Positions 18,075 through 26,833 of a DNA stretch of 64,000 nucleotides are shown here, in pieces. Within the stretch, counting starts at the first letter, position 1; each line of letters begins with the position of its first letter. The translations under genes and the position numbers were made by a program. The notes under the pieces were generated by a model. It did not search any database, had not been told where the DNA came from, and worked only from the letters and a program-made list of their open reading frames with translations. The stretch comes from Streptomyces armeniacus (GTDB taxonomy: Bacteria > Actinomycetota > Actinomycetes > Streptomycetales > Streptomycetaceae): positions 4,393,367 to 4,457,366 of the forward strand of contig NZ_CP031320.1 in the NCBI RefSeq assembly GCF_003355155.1, given 5' to 3'.

Positions 18075-19061
18075 TCAGCTGCGCAGCGCGTCGCGCACGC
18101 GGTCGAGTCGTTGCCGCCGGTCGCGCCGGGCCGCCAGCGCCCCGTCCAGGTCCACCGGTTCGAACGACACCTGGTCGCCGGTCTTCGCCTGCGCGATGCG
18201 GTCCCGGTCGGCGGAGACGACCGTGCCGATGGTCGCGTAACCGCCGCCGGTGACGGCGTCGTTGAGCAGCACGATGGGTTCGTCACCGCCGGGGACCTGG
18301 ATCGACCCGACCGGGTAGCCGAGGTCGACGACGTTGGCCGGGTCGCTGCCCGCGCCGAACGGCTGCTGTCGTTCGATGAAGTCGAGCGTGCCGCCGCGCA
18401 GCCGGTAACCGACGCGGTCGGCGTCCTTGGTGACCTTCCAGGTGGTGTCGAGGAAGGAGCGGGTTCCGCCCTCGGTCAGCCGGTAGGAGCACAGCCCGAC
18501 CACGGTGCGCACCGGGGTGACCTCCCAGAACGCCGGACGCAGCGCGTCCGCCACCGCGGCGCCCTCGCGCGGCGCGCCGCCGCCGGCCGCGGCCTCGCCG
18601 AGTGGCAGCCGGTCGCCTTCGGCCAGCTTGCGGCCCTGGTGCCCGCCGAGGCCCGTAAGGGTGTACGTCGAACGCGACCCCAGGTACTCGGGTACGTCGA
18701 CACCACCGCCGACGGCGATGTAGATCCGGGCGCCGGCGGTGATCATCTCGAAGGAGAGCACGTCGCCGGCGCGCACGGCGAGGGTCTGCCAGGCGGGCAC
18801 CGGCTCCCCGTTGCGGCTGACCGGCGCGTCGGCGCCGGTCACGGCCACCAGCCGGTCGTCGGTGAACTCCAGCCGCGGCCCGATGTAGGTCGCCTCCAGG
18901 GCCGCCGCGTCCTCCGGGTTGCCGACGAGCAGGTTGGCGGCGCGGTAGGAGTACTGGTCCATGGCGCCGGACGGCGGCATGCCGATGTCGTAGTGCCCGT
19001 CGCGGCCGGTGTCCTGGACGGTCGTGTAGAGGCCGGGGGAGTGCACGATCAGCTCGCTCAC
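18075..19061 (-). CDS. pxpC: 5-oxoprolinase subunit C-like biotin-dependent carboxyltransferase (copy 1)
   Basis: The 328-residue product belongs to the AHS2/KipA/PxpC family, which together with the AHS1/PxpB subunit makes a carboxyltransferase-like unit. Typical features are LYTTVQDTGRDGH at the N-terminus, SGAMDQYSYRAANLLVGNP, GSRSTYTLTGLGG and the final VNDAVTGGGYATIGTV-type segment (here LLNDAVTGGGYATIG). The GTG start overlaps the pxpB stop by four bases. A biotin carrier and biotin carboxylase follow in the same operon, so this copy may act as a true carboxyltransferase. A diverged second copy lies at 20964-22025. Confidence 0.88.
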   Translation of the reverse strand: MSELIVHSPGLYTTVQDTGRDGHYDIGMPPSGAMDQYSYRAANLLVGNPEDAAALEATYIGPRLEFTDDRLVAVTGADAPVSRNGEPVPAWQTLAVRAGDVLSFEMITAGARIYIAVGGGVDVPEYLGSRSTYTLTGLGGHQGRKLAEGDRLPLGEAAAGGGAPREGAAVADALRPAFWEVTPVRTVVGLCSYRLTEGGTRSFLDTTWKVTKDADRVGYRLRGGTLDFIERQQPFGAGSDPANVVDLGYPVGSIQVPGGDEPIVLLNDAVTGGGYATIGTVVSADRDRIAQAKTGDQVSFEPVDLDGALAARRDRRQRLDRVRDALRS

Positions 19062-19960
19062 CGGTACAGCACCTCCAGCAGTTCGTTGGTGACGGCGTCG
19101 GGGTCGGCGAGGAAGTCGGCGGGCCGGAAGTCGTACGGCCGGATCCGGTACCGGAAGGTGCCGCGCTCCACCTCGCCGCGCACCTCGTCGAACTCGCCCT
19201 GGTCGATGGCGCGGTAGCGCAGGATGTCGCCGGGGCGCGGGAAGACGAGGCGCTCGCGGAAGTCCGGCAGCGTCTGCGAGCCGTCGAACACGGGCGCCGG
19301 GGCGAGGCCGAACAGCTGGTAGCCGCCGGCGCCGCGCACCGGGTAGACGACGGCGAAGGCGCCGCCGTAACCGAAGGCACGCTCGGGGGTGTCGGTGCGC
19401 GGGCGCACGTACTTGGGCACCTCGATCTGCCGGTCGCGCGGCACCATCTGGTAGCAGAAGGGCAGGCCCGGCACGAAGCCGAGCATGGTGACGATGTACG
19501 GGGCGCCGGAGAGCGCCTCGATCAGCGGACCCGTACCGGAGAAGCCGTTGATGCGCGCCGCGTACTCCAGGTCGGTGGCCTCCGGGTCCTGATGCCGGTC
19601 GCGGAAGCGCATGAGCGTCTCGCGGGTCCACGGGTCGTCGTAGAGGACGGGTACGTCGATGACCCGGGTGTGCAGCGTCTGTTCGGAGGTGAGTTCGGTG
19701 GCCGACTCCTCCAGCGCCCGCAGCTCCTTGACCAGGTCCGCCGGGTGCAGCCGGTCGGGGTCCACGCGAATCAGATAGGAGGCATTGGACGGGCAGATGT
19801 CCACCACGCCGTCCACCGCGCGCTGCCGCAGCGCCGTGGTGACCGTCATGGCCTTGAAGTTCGCCTCCAGGCTCATGGCCTGGTCGATCTCCACGAAGAC
19901 GTACTCGTCTCCGCCGTGCTCGTAACGCGCCGGCGGCAGCGTCAGGGCTGTGCGTACCAC
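19058..19960 (-). CDS. pxpB: 5-oxoprolinase subunit B-like protein (copy 1)
   Basis: The 300-residue product is of the AHS1/KipI/PxpB family. It carries MLGFVPGLPFCYQMV, PKYVRPRTDTPERAFGYGG and GAGGYQLFGLAPAP, the conserved core of this fold. The GTG at 19960 was chosen because GAGGAGG lies just upstream and the conserved domain starts soon after. It is the first gene of the pxpB-pxpC-BCCP-accC operon and divergent from pxpA. With PxpC and PxpA it would convert 5-oxoproline to glutamate using ATP, or act in a biotin-dependent variant. Confidence 0.87.
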   Translation of the reverse strand: MVRTALTLPPARYEHGGDEYVFVEIDQAMSLEANFKAMTVTTALRQRAVDGVVDICPSNASYLIRVDPDRLHPADLVKELRALEESATELTSEQTLHTRVIDVPVLYDDPWTRETLMRFRDRHQDPEATDLEYAARINGFSGTGPLIEALSGAPYIVTMLGFVPGLPFCYQMVPRDRQIEVPKYVRPRTDTPERAFGYGGAFAVVYPVRGAGGYQLFGLAPAPVFDGSQTLPDFRERLVFPRPGDILRYRAIDQGEFDEVRGEVERGTFRYRIRPYDFRPADFLADPDAVTNELLEVLYR

Positions 19961-20033
19961 GCCACCCTCCTCGTCAGCGGATCTCTTCGGCCGTGCTGCG
20001 AGCACCCTCGCGGCGAGGCGGTACGGGCGGCTA

Positions 20034-20073
20034 TTGGCCCGGTGGGCCAAGCGGCGGGGGCCGGTTTGGCCCA
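20034..20073. promoter_or_regulatory. TTGGCCC palindrome in the pxpB/pxpA divergent region
   Basis: TTGGCCC-GGT-GGGCCAA at 20034-20050 is a perfect 7-3-7 inverted repeat. The half-site TTGGCCCA recurs at 20066-20073, two helical turns away. Position between divergent operons suggests an operator, possibly for the PucR-type regulator encoded at 22999-24528. No binding evidence exists here. Confidence 0.55.
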
Positions 20074-20146
20074 GCCGAGGAATTGCCGGCGCCGCGCCGC
20101 CGTCGCACGGTGAGGCCGCCGGTGACCTGCGAGGCGGAGGATGCCC

Positions 20147-20920
20147 ATGAAGACGCGGATCGATCTGAACGCGGACGCCGGGGAGAGTTTCGGCCGCTGG
20201 CGGCTGGGGCACGACGAGGCGCTGCTTCCGCTGGTCAGCTCCGTCAACGTGGCCTGCGGCTGGCACGCGGGCGACCCGGCGATCATGCGCCACTCGGTCG
20301 GGCTGGCGCGGTCGGCCGGTACGGCGCTGGGTGCCCATCCCGGGCTGCCCGACCTGGCCGGGTTCGGCCGCCGTGCACTGGCCCTGTCACCTCGCGAGGC
20401 CGCCGACGCCTGCCTGTACCAGTACGGCGCCCTGCGGGGGTTCGCGGACGCGGCGGGCGTACGGGTGACCCACGTCAAGCCGCACGGCGCGTTCTACGGG
20501 CTCACCATGCGCAACCCGGACGTGGCGGACGCCGTGGCCGACGCCGTGGCTGCCGTCGACCCGGAGGCGATCGTCGTGCTGCTCGCCGGTCCGACGGCCG
20601 AGCGGGTGGCGGCGCGGGGGCTGCGGGTGGCGCGGGAGGCCTTCGCGGACCTGGAGTACGACGACGAGGGGCACATCGTGATCGAGCCTGACCCGCCCGC
20701 GAAGGACCCGCAGGCGTGCGCGGAGAAGGCCGCCGGCATTCTCCGGGGACACGTCACCACGCGCGGCGGGCGGCGCATCGAGGTCGACGCCGACACCGTC
20801 TGCGTACACGGCGACCGTCCCAACGCCGTCGAGGTCGCCACGGCGGTCCGCGACCGGATCGCGGCCGAGGGCGCGGCCCTGCTGCCCATGGGTGAGGTGC
20901 TGGCCCGGCGCGGCGCGTGA
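20147..20920 (+). CDS. pxpA: 5-oxoprolinase subunit A (LamB/YcsF family)
   Basis: The 257-residue product has the YcsF hallmark IDLNADAGESFGRW at the N-terminus, NVACGWHAGDP near residue 40, GAHPGLPD, and VKPHGAFYG near residue 115. These residues form the metal-dependent hydrolase-like barrel that binds the cyclic amide. PxpA opens 5-oxoproline together with PxpBC. The ATG at 20147 was preferred to that at 20141 because the GAGGCGGAGG site is seven bases upstream of it. It is the only plus-strand gene between two minus-strand pxpBC pairs, so one PxpA may serve both. Confidence 0.9.
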   Translation: MKTRIDLNADAGESFGRWRLGHDEALLPLVSSVNVACGWHAGDPAIMRHSVGLARSAGTALGAHPGLPDLAGFGRRALALSPREAADACLYQYGALRGFADAAGVRVTHVKPHGAFYGLTMRNPDVADAVADAVAAVDPEAIVVLLAGPTAERVAARGLRVAREAFADLEYDDEGHIVIEPDPPAKDPQACAEKAAGILRGHVTTRGGRRIEVDADTVCVHGDRPNAVEVATAVRDRIAAEGAALLPMGEVLARRGA

Positions 20921-20963
20921 ACCGCTCCCGCGCATCCGCGAGGCCGGCGGAACCCCGCCGCGC

Positions 20964-22025
20964 TCACACGGGAGCGGCGGGAGCGGCGGCTCCGGCGGGT
21001 CCGGCGGGCTCCAGCCGCTCCAGCCGCCCGCGTTGCAGGGCGAACTCCGTGTGCGCCGCCAGCGCGTCGGCCTCGGCGAGGGAGATCTCCCGGAAGCGTA
21101 CGGTGTCGCGGCCGGGCCGCATCTGGCCGAGCTTCCACAGGCAGGCGTGGGCGAGCGTGGCGATGACGGTGTAGCCGCCGGACGTCGGCCCGTCCGGCCC
21201 GAGGACGGTCGGCACGTCGCCGATGACGGTGACGCCGCCCACGGGGTAGCTGACGTCGAGCACGTTCGACGGGTGGCCGCCCGCGACACCGCCGTCCGGC
21301 CTCGCCCAGGCCAGGGCGTGGGCGTCGAGCTTCACACCCAGCCGGTCGGAGTTGAGGTCGACCCGCCACGTGCGGGAGGTGAACTCCCGCCAGCCCTCGG
21401 CGGTGAGGAACCCCGGGTCGCCGTGCGGGCCGCGGACGACCTCCAGCTCCCAGTGCGTGTGGTACGCGGGGCGCAGCGACTGCGGCAGCCGCAGCAGCGG
21501 CGCCTCGGCCGCCCGGCCGAGCGGGAGGACGTCGCCGCGGAGGACCGGGCGGCCGTCGACGCCGCCGATGCCCGCGAGGGTGTGCACCGAACGCGAGCCG
21601 AGGACCTCGGGCACGTCGATCCCCCCGGAGACGGCCAGGTAGAGCCGGAACCCCGGGCCCTTCGCCGCCTCGCACACCAGCTCGTCCCCCGGGCGTACGG
21701 CGAACGTCTGCCACAGCGGCACCGGTTCGCCGCCCAGCGTGGGCGCGGCGCCCTCGGCGCCGCAGAGGGCGGCGCGGGCGTGGCAGCGGAAGCGGGCCGC
21801 GAAGCCGCCCTGCGTGATCTCCAGACCGGCGTGCCGGGGATCGTTGCCTGCGAGCAGGTTGGCCGCACGGAACGCGAAGCCGTCCACCGGCCCCGACGGG
21901 AAGAACCCGCGGGCCTGCAGGCCGGTCCTGCCCGGGTGGTCCTGCACGGTGGTCTGCACGCCGGGCACGAGGATCTCCAGCTCCGGTGCCTCGTCGTGAG
22001 CGTCTCCGCGCAGCCCGTGGTTCAC
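20964..22025 (-). CDS. 5-oxoprolinase subunit C-like protein (copy 2)
   Basis: This second AHS2/PxpC family protein has 353 residues, with VPGVQTTVQDHPGRTG, GPVDGFAFRAANLLAGN, LGSRSVHTLAGIGG and SGGYTVIATL. It differs clearly from copy 1, so the two are not a recent duplication. It overlaps the upstream pxpB copy 2 gene by four bases and lies in the pucR operon, which has no biotin genes. It could be the true ATP-dependent oxoprolinase subunit, or act on another cyclic amide. The final 30 residues are Gly/Ala/Pro-rich. Confidence 0.85.
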   Translation of the reverse strand: MNHGLRGDAHDEAPELEILVPGVQTTVQDHPGRTGLQARGFFPSGPVDGFAFRAANLLAGNDPRHAGLEITQGGFAARFRCHARAALCGAEGAAPTLGGEPVPLWQTFAVRPGDELVCEAAKGPGFRLYLAVSGGIDVPEVLGSRSVHTLAGIGGVDGRPVLRGDVLPLGRAAEAPLLRLPQSLRPAYHTHWELEVVRGPHGDPGFLTAEGWREFTSRTWRVDLNSDRLGVKLDAHALAWARPDGGVAGGHPSNVLDVSYPVGGVTVIGDVPTVLGPDGPTSGGYTVIATLAHACLWKLGQMRPGRDTVRFREISLAEADALAAHTEFALQRGRLERLEPAGPAGAAAPAAPV

Positions 22026-23002
22026 GGCACCTCCCCGCCGGCCCAGGCCCGGCCGGAGCCGTCCGGGTGCCCCGTGCCGCCCGGCACAGCGCCGCGGACG
22101 TGAGCGGCCAGGGCGAGCGGTGCGTCCTCGATCCGGTAGACGTACTGGTCCTCCAGCACCTGACGCCGCAGCTCCAGCAGTTCCTCCTCACCGCAGAGGG
22201 TGAACCGCACCCGGTCCCCGGCGCGCAGGAGGAACGGGTCGTCACCGAAGACCCGGTTGCGTGCGAAGACGTCGCTGACGGGCAGGGTGCGGCCGAACAG
22301 CTGGTAGCTGCCCGGTGATTCGGCGGGATAGATGGCCACGCACGGCCCGCCGATGCCCACCGCGCCCTCCGGTGTCCAGGCACGGGTGGGGTTGTACTTC
22401 GGTACGGACAGCGCCGTGGGGCCGCGCAGCGGGAACAGGAACGGGAGGCCGGGGGCGAAGCCGGTGAAGGCCGTCCACCACTCGGTGGCGAGGATCGCCT
22501 CGTACAGCGCGTCGCGGCCGGGCAGCCCGTTCTGGGCGGCGATGTAGTCGATGTTGTTGCCGCCCCTGGTGTTCGACGCGTCCGGACGGATGGTGCGGGC
22601 GTACCGTACGACGGCCTCCCGGGTGGCCGTGTCGTCGAAGGCGAGAGGCAGCGTGACCCGCCGGCTGGGGAGGGTGACGCCGGACAGGTCCGGCTGGCGT
22701 TCGTGGAGTGTGTGGAGGTGGTCCACGAGCGCGGTGCGCGCCGTACGGGAGGGGTCGAAGCACAGCAGCACGGAGCGGAGTCCCGGAGCGGCGTCGAGGA
22801 GGCCCGGCGGCGGGTCGGCGCCGAGGGCGCTCAGCATGCGCAGCACGTGGAAGTTGAGGCGCAGGTCGAGCTCCGGCGGCCCGTATTCCACGAGCACGCA
22901 GCGGTCGCCCGCCTGCCGGTAGGTGACGGACGGGCGTCCTCCGGCGGCCGGCGCGGCGGCGAGGACCGCGTGCTCGGGCACGGGCACGCCCGCCCCGGTC
23001 AC
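22022..23002 (-). CDS. 5-oxoprolinase subunit B-like protein (copy 2)
   Basis: This 326-residue AHS1/PxpB family protein carries FTGFAPGLPFLFPL, VPKYNPTRAWTPEGAVGIGG and SPGSYQLFGRTLPV. An N-terminal extension of about 30 residues precedes VTYRQAGDRCVLVEYG, where homologues usually begin, so translation may start later than the GTG at 23002. That GTG was chosen because it overlaps the pucR stop by four bases. It is the middle gene of a pucR-pxpB-pxpC transcript. Its 3' end overlaps the pxpC copy 2 start by four bases. Confidence 0.85.
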   Translation of the reverse strand: MTGAGVPVPEHAVLAAAPAAGGRPSVTYRQAGDRCVLVEYGPPELDLRLNFHVLRMLSALGADPPPGLLDAAPGLRSVLLCFDPSRTARTALVDHLHTLHERQPDLSGVTLPSRRVTLPLAFDDTATREAVVRYARTIRPDASNTRGGNNIDYIAAQNGLPGRDALYEAILATEWWTAFTGFAPGLPFLFPLRGPTALSVPKYNPTRAWTPEGAVGIGGPCVAIYPAESPGSYQLFGRTLPVSDVFARNRVFGDDPFLLRAGDRVRFTLCGEEELLELRRQVLEDQYVYRIEDAPLALAAHVRGAVPGGTGHPDGSGRAWAGGEVP

Positions 23003-24528
23003 CGGGCCTCCCGCAGCAGCAGCGCCAGCCACAGTTCGGCACGTGCCGTGGGGTTCTCCAGGTCGTGGTCGAGCAGCTCGGTGATCCGGTCGAGCCGGTA
23101 GCGCAGGGTGTGCCGGTGGATGCCGAGGGCGGTCGACGAGGCGTCGATGTGCCCGTTGTGCGCGAGGTAGACGCGGAGGGTGGAGATCAGGTCGAGCTTG
23201 GAGCGTACGGCGTGCCGCTCCAGCGGCTCCAGCAGGGCGTCCGCCCACCCCTGGGCACCGGGGTTGTCCAGCTGGGCGAGGAGCCCGGCGGTGACGACGT
23301 CCTTCGCCAGGACGAGCCGCGCACTGTCGCCGGTGGTGCCGTAGAAGACCGAGCGGGCACGCCGCAGCGCGTCCGGCACCTCGGACAGCGGCGCCGCCTC
23401 GCTGACCGCACCGCGCGCGCCGGGGACGCGGTGCAGCACCTCCTCGAGCGCCTGCTGGTCGCCCTGCGCCTCGGGAAGCAGCACGACGACGCTGTACGTG
23501 TCGTACGGCGCGATGAGCGCGCCCGCCTGACTGAGCGCCAGGTGTTCCTCGGCCGCCCGCAGCAGCTCGGGCATGTCCTCCCGCTCGCAGCCGAGTACGG
23601 CGACGCGCAGCGGCTGCGACGGCAGCGGCACGCCGAGCGTGTCGGCGGTCGACTCGGCCAGTTCGGCGTGGGCCCCGGCGGCGAGCCGCAGCACCGCGAG
23701 CCGGGTGCGCCGCTGCGCCTCGCGCGTCTGCTCCTGGTACGTGGTGTCCAGCGACAACAGCCCGACGGCGCCCGCGATGACGGCCTGCTCGGCCGGGCCG
23801 AGCGGTTCCTTCCGCCCGGCCGCGAGATGGCCGGTGACCCGGCCGCCCGCGCCGACGGGCAGCACGGAGACCTGGTCGCCGCCGGCATCCAGGGACACGG
23901 CGTGCGCCGTCGTGTCGCGTGCTTCGGGGCTGAGCCGGTCCAGGGCGTGGCGGATACGGGCGGCGTGCCGGCGTGCGTCGGGCGGCGCCCCGTGCCGGGC
24001 GGCCCCCGACCGGTCCAGCAGAAGCACCCAGCAGCCGAGCGCCGCCGCCAGCTCGCCCACGACGGCGCGTGGCCCGCCGGTGGACAGCGCCGCGCCGATC
24101 AGGTCGCGCTGCGCCTTCAGGGCCGACGTCAGCACCTCTTCGTGCGTACGGGCGATGGCGCCCGCCACGGCCTCGCTGATCGCGATGAACGGCGTCGGCC
24201 GCGGCACCCGCAGCAACGGGACCCCCGCCTCGCGGGCGGCCTCGACCAGCTCGTCGGGCACCTCGTCGCGGGTGAGGCCCACCCCGAAGCCGAGCGCCGA
24301 CACACCGTGTGCGGCGAGCCGCCCGACATACGCGCGGTAGCCGTCCCAGTCGCGGTCCGAGGTGTGCAGGCCGGTCGTCAGCAGCAGCTCGCCACCGGCC
24401 AGGTACGCCGTCGGGTCGGCCAGCTCGCTCACGTGCACCCACCGCACGGTCCGCTCGTCCGCCGCGTCCACCAGCGCCCGCAGCCGCAGCTCGCCGCGGT
24501 GCAGCAGCCAGCGCAGAGTGGGCGCCAT
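22999..24528 (-). CDS. PucR family transcriptional regulator
   Basis: The 509-residue product has an N-terminal PucR ligand domain (LLHRGELRLRALVDAADERTVRWVHVSELADPTAYL in part: VRWVHVSELADPTAYL, GELLLTTGL), a central GGDEF-related region, and a C-terminal helix-turn-helix (GHIDASSTALGIHRHTLRYRLDRI). Relatives sense nitrogen or purine-type metabolites. The ATG at 24528 follows a GGGGAGGTGCGGGG site; an upstream ATG at 24648 has none. It is co-transcribed with pxpB/pxpC copy 2 and is the obvious candidate regulator of the whole oxoproline block. Confidence 0.88.
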   Translation of the reverse strand: MAPTLRWLLHRGELRLRALVDAADERTVRWVHVSELADPTAYLAGGELLLTTGLHTSDRDWDGYRAYVGRLAAHGVSALGFGVGLTRDEVPDELVEAAREAGVPLLRVPRPTPFIAISEAVAGAIARTHEEVLTSALKAQRDLIGAALSTGGPRAVVGELAAALGCWVLLLDRSGAARHGAPPDARRHAARIRHALDRLSPEARDTTAHAVSLDAGGDQVSVLPVGAGGRVTGHLAAGRKEPLGPAEQAVIAGAVGLLSLDTTYQEQTREAQRRTRLAVLRLAAGAHAELAESTADTLGVPLPSQPLRVAVLGCEREDMPELLRAAEEHLALSQAGALIAPYDTYSVVVLLPEAQGDQQALEEVLHRVPGARGAVSEAAPLSEVPDALRRARSVFYGTTGDSARLVLAKDVVTAGLLAQLDNPGAQGWADALLEPLERHAVRSKLDLISTLRVYLAHNGHIDASSTALGIHRHTLRYRLDRITELLDHDLENPTARAELWLALLLREAR

Positions 24529-24615
24529 CCCCGCACCTCCCCACGGCTCGCGAACCGGTTGCCCGGAGGCCGCCGGGCCGGTCCGGGGACGCGACGATAA
24601 CGCCTCCCGGCTGCC

Positions 24616-24677
24616 GGGCGAAGTGCCATCGTAGAGTCGCAGCCGCACCGCGGCCCGGGCCGTACGGCACTTTGCCC
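24616..24677. other. Inverted repeat between uppP and pucR
   Basis: GGGCGAAGTGCC (24616-24627) and GGCACTTTGCCC (24666-24677) are inverted repeats with 11 of 12 matches, and the enclosed sequence contains the palindrome CGGCCCGGGCCG. It lies just after the uppP stop on its strand, so it may end that transcript, or be an operator for pucR. Confidence 0.4.
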
Positions 24678-24690
24678 GCGCGCGGGCCTC

Positions 24691-25569
24691 CTACTCCGCG
24701 CCGATGGACTCGCCCTCGTGCGGGGTGAGGACGCCGGCCCAGATCAGGGCGAAGATGACGAGCCCCAGCAGGATGCGGTAGATCACGAACGGCATGAAGC
24801 TGCGGGTCGAGATGAACTTCATGAACCATGCGATGACGGCGTACGCGACGATGAACGCGAGCACTGTCGCGAAGATCGTCGGCCCCCACGAGACGTGCCC
24901 CTCGCCGATCTCCGTGAGCTCGAACAGGCCGGAGGCCAGCACGGCGGGGATGGCCAGCAGGAACGAGTAGCGGGCCGCCGCCTCACGGGTGTAGCCCATG
25001 AACAGGCCGCCGCTGATCGTGGCGCCGGAGCGGGAGACGCCCGGGATGAGCGCGAGGGACTGGGCGAGGCCGTAGAGCACGCCGTCCCGCACCGTGAGCT
25101 GCTCGATCGTCTTGGCCTCCGGCGCGGCGCGGTGCCTGCCGCCCACCGTCCTCCGCGCGGCCAGCCGGTCCGCGATGCCGAGGACGATGCCGAGCGCGAT
25201 CAGCGTGGTGGCGATCAGCCGCAGATCGCGGAAGGGGCCCTCGATCTGCTCCTTGAACGTGAGCCCGAGGACGCCGATCGGGATCGAACCGACGATCACC
25301 AGCCAGCCCAGCTGGGCGTCGTGGTCGCGGCGCATCTCCTTGTTCACCAGCGAGCGGCACCACGCGGAGACGATCCGCGCGATGTCCTTGCGGAAGTAGA
25401 TGAGCACCGCCGTCTCCGTCCCGATCTGGGTGACGGCGGTGAACGCGGCGCCGGGGTCCTCCCAGCCCGCGAACGCGGCCGTGAGCCGCAGGTGCGCGCT
25501 GGAGGAGATGGGGAGGAATTCGGTCAGCCCCTGGACGAGCCCGAGGATGAATGATTCGAACCAAGACAT
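24691..25569 (-). CDS. uppP: Undecaprenyl-diphosphatase
   Basis: This 292-residue BacA/UppP membrane enzyme removes a phosphate from undecaprenyl diphosphate, recycling the lipid carrier for peptidoglycan synthesis. The two active-site motifs are present: GLVQGLTEFLPISSSAHL at the N-terminus and PGVSRSGATISGG in the middle. About eight hydrophobic helices are visible. The ATG begins the conserved WFESFILG. The gene stands alone. High levels usually confer bacitracin tolerance. Confidence 0.95.
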   Translation of the reverse strand: MSWFESFILGLVQGLTEFLPISSSAHLRLTAAFAGWEDPGAAFTAVTQIGTETAVLIYFRKDIARIVSAWCRSLVNKEMRRDHDAQLGWLVIVGSIPIGVLGLTFKEQIEGPFRDLRLIATTLIALGIVLGIADRLAARRTVGGRHRAAPEAKTIEQLTVRDGVLYGLAQSLALIPGVSRSGATISGGLFMGYTREAAARYSFLLAIPAVLASGLFELTEIGEGHVSWGPTIFATVLAFIVAYAVIAWFMKFISTRSFMPFVIYRILLGLVIFALIWAGVLTPHEGESIGAE

Positions 25570-25873
25570 GGAGAGTTACGCCATCCAGGGTGTGATCAGG
25601 ACTGACCGGCGAAGGCGCGGATCAGCGGATGGTTGCGGACTGCCGGGCGAGGTGCGCGTCTGATCATGTCGCTGGGGCTGTCGCCTTACTCATGCTGATC
25701 CTTTGCGGACTGGCTGACGGGACGTCAGTCTCTCGGGCGGCGTGGGCAGCGCGGCAGCGAATGAGGTTCGCGCCCTGGTTGCGAGGCAGCGTAGCGTCCC
25801 GGAACCCGCGGCTGTCGGCCGCCCCCGCGCGAGGCCGCACCCCGTGCGTACGCGCTCCCCGCCCGCCGTCCCG
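25570..25873. other. Intergenic region between uppP and the ROK gene
   Basis: This 304-bp stretch has no convincing gene. It holds the uppP promoter region and the 3' flank of the ROK gene. A perfect 6-3-6 palindrome, CTGACG-GGA-CGTCAG, lies at 25714-25728 and could be an operator. Nothing else stands out. Confidence 0.45.
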
Positions 25874-26833
25874 TCACCCCGCCAGGGTCGCCGCGCCGAG
25901 GACGCTCGCGTCGGAGCCGAGCGCGGCGCGAGCCAGCCGTACGGTGCGCACCGCGGGCAGCAGCCCGCCGCGCAGGCCCTCCTCCAGCGGGTCCGTGAAG
26001 GGGGCGCCGATGTCGGCGACCCCGCCGCCGATGACGACGAGTTCGGGATCGAACGTGTTCACCAGCCCGGCCAGCGCCACGCCCAGGCTGCGCCCGCCGT
26101 CCGCGACGGCCCGCGCCGCGCCCGGGTCGGTGCCGGTACGGGCCGCCAGCTCGCGCAGGCCGCCGGGGACCGCGGTGCCCGTCGCCTCCGTGTAGCGGCG
26201 GACGATCGCGGGCCCGCACGACACCGCCTCGACGTGCCCGCGCGCGCCGCAGCTGCACGGCACGCCGGCGGCGTCCGGCGCCGCGACGTGCCCGAGGTGG
26301 CCCGCGGCGTGGCGGGCACCGCGTACGAGCGTGCCGCCGGTCATCAGCGCGCCGCCGATGCCCGTGCCGACGGCCGCCAGCAGTACGGACGACGCGCCCC
26401 GCGCCGCCCCCGCCGCGTGCTCGCCGAGCAGCGTGGTGTTGCCGTCGCCGTCGGCCCGTACGGGCAGGCCGCAGCGCGCCCCCAGGCCCGCGGCGACCTC
26501 CGTGCCCGCCCAGCCGGGCAGCACCGAGGTGGCCGACAAGACCGTGCCCGTCGTGCTGTCGACCACGCCGCCGGTGCCGACCCCGACGCCGCGCACCCGG
26601 TCCCGCGGCGTGCCCTCCAGCAGTCGCGCCACCAGCTCCGCGGCCGCGTCCAGCAGCGCGTCCGGGCCCTCGCCGACCGGCGTGGGCGTACGGGCCTGGC
26701 GCAGGACCGCGCCAGCGGCCCGTACGCCGTCCGCCCCGGCGGCCCCGGCGCGCAGCGCCGCCAGGTCCACCAGCGCGCCGGCCGTCTTGGTGCCGCCGAT
26801 GTCGATGCCGACGGCCAGCGCCGCGCCCGTCAC
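25874..26833 (-). CDS. ROK family sugar kinase-like protein
   Basis: The 319-residue product has the ROK ATP-binding motif VGIDIGGTKTAGALVD at the N-terminus, GVGTGGVVDSTTG, and the zinc motif CSCGARGHVEA, in which the usual third cysteine is histidine, as in many actinobacterial members. No N-terminal helix-turn-helix is present, so it is a kinase-type rather than regulator-type ROK protein. The GTG start overlaps the gntR stop by four bases. With the adjacent Gfo/Idh oxidoreductase and GntR it forms a small carbohydrate or amino-sugar operon. The substrate is unknown. Confidence 0.87.
   Translation of the reverse strand: MTGAALAVGIDIGGTKTAGALVDLAALRAGAAGADGVRAAGAVLRQARTPTPVGEGPDALLDAAAELVARLLEGTPRDRVRGVGVGTGGVVDSTTGTVLSATSVLPGWAGTEVAAGLGARCGLPVRADGDGNTTLLGEHAAGAARGASSVLLAAVGTGIGGALMTGGTLVRGARHAAGHLGHVAAPDAAGVPCSCGARGHVEAVSCGPAIVRRYTEATGTAVPGGLRELAARTGTDPGAARAVADGGRSLGVALAGLVNTFDPELVVIGGGVADIGAPFTDPLEEGLRGGLLPAVRTVRLARAALGSDASVLGAATLAG

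Noticed and set aside
22022..24889. 955-codon frame that could be read as a PucR-PxpB fusion
   Set aside because: Only the 3' part is the PxpB-like protein. The rest is out of frame with the well-supported pucR gene, and a GTG with four-base overlap gives a normal PxpB length.
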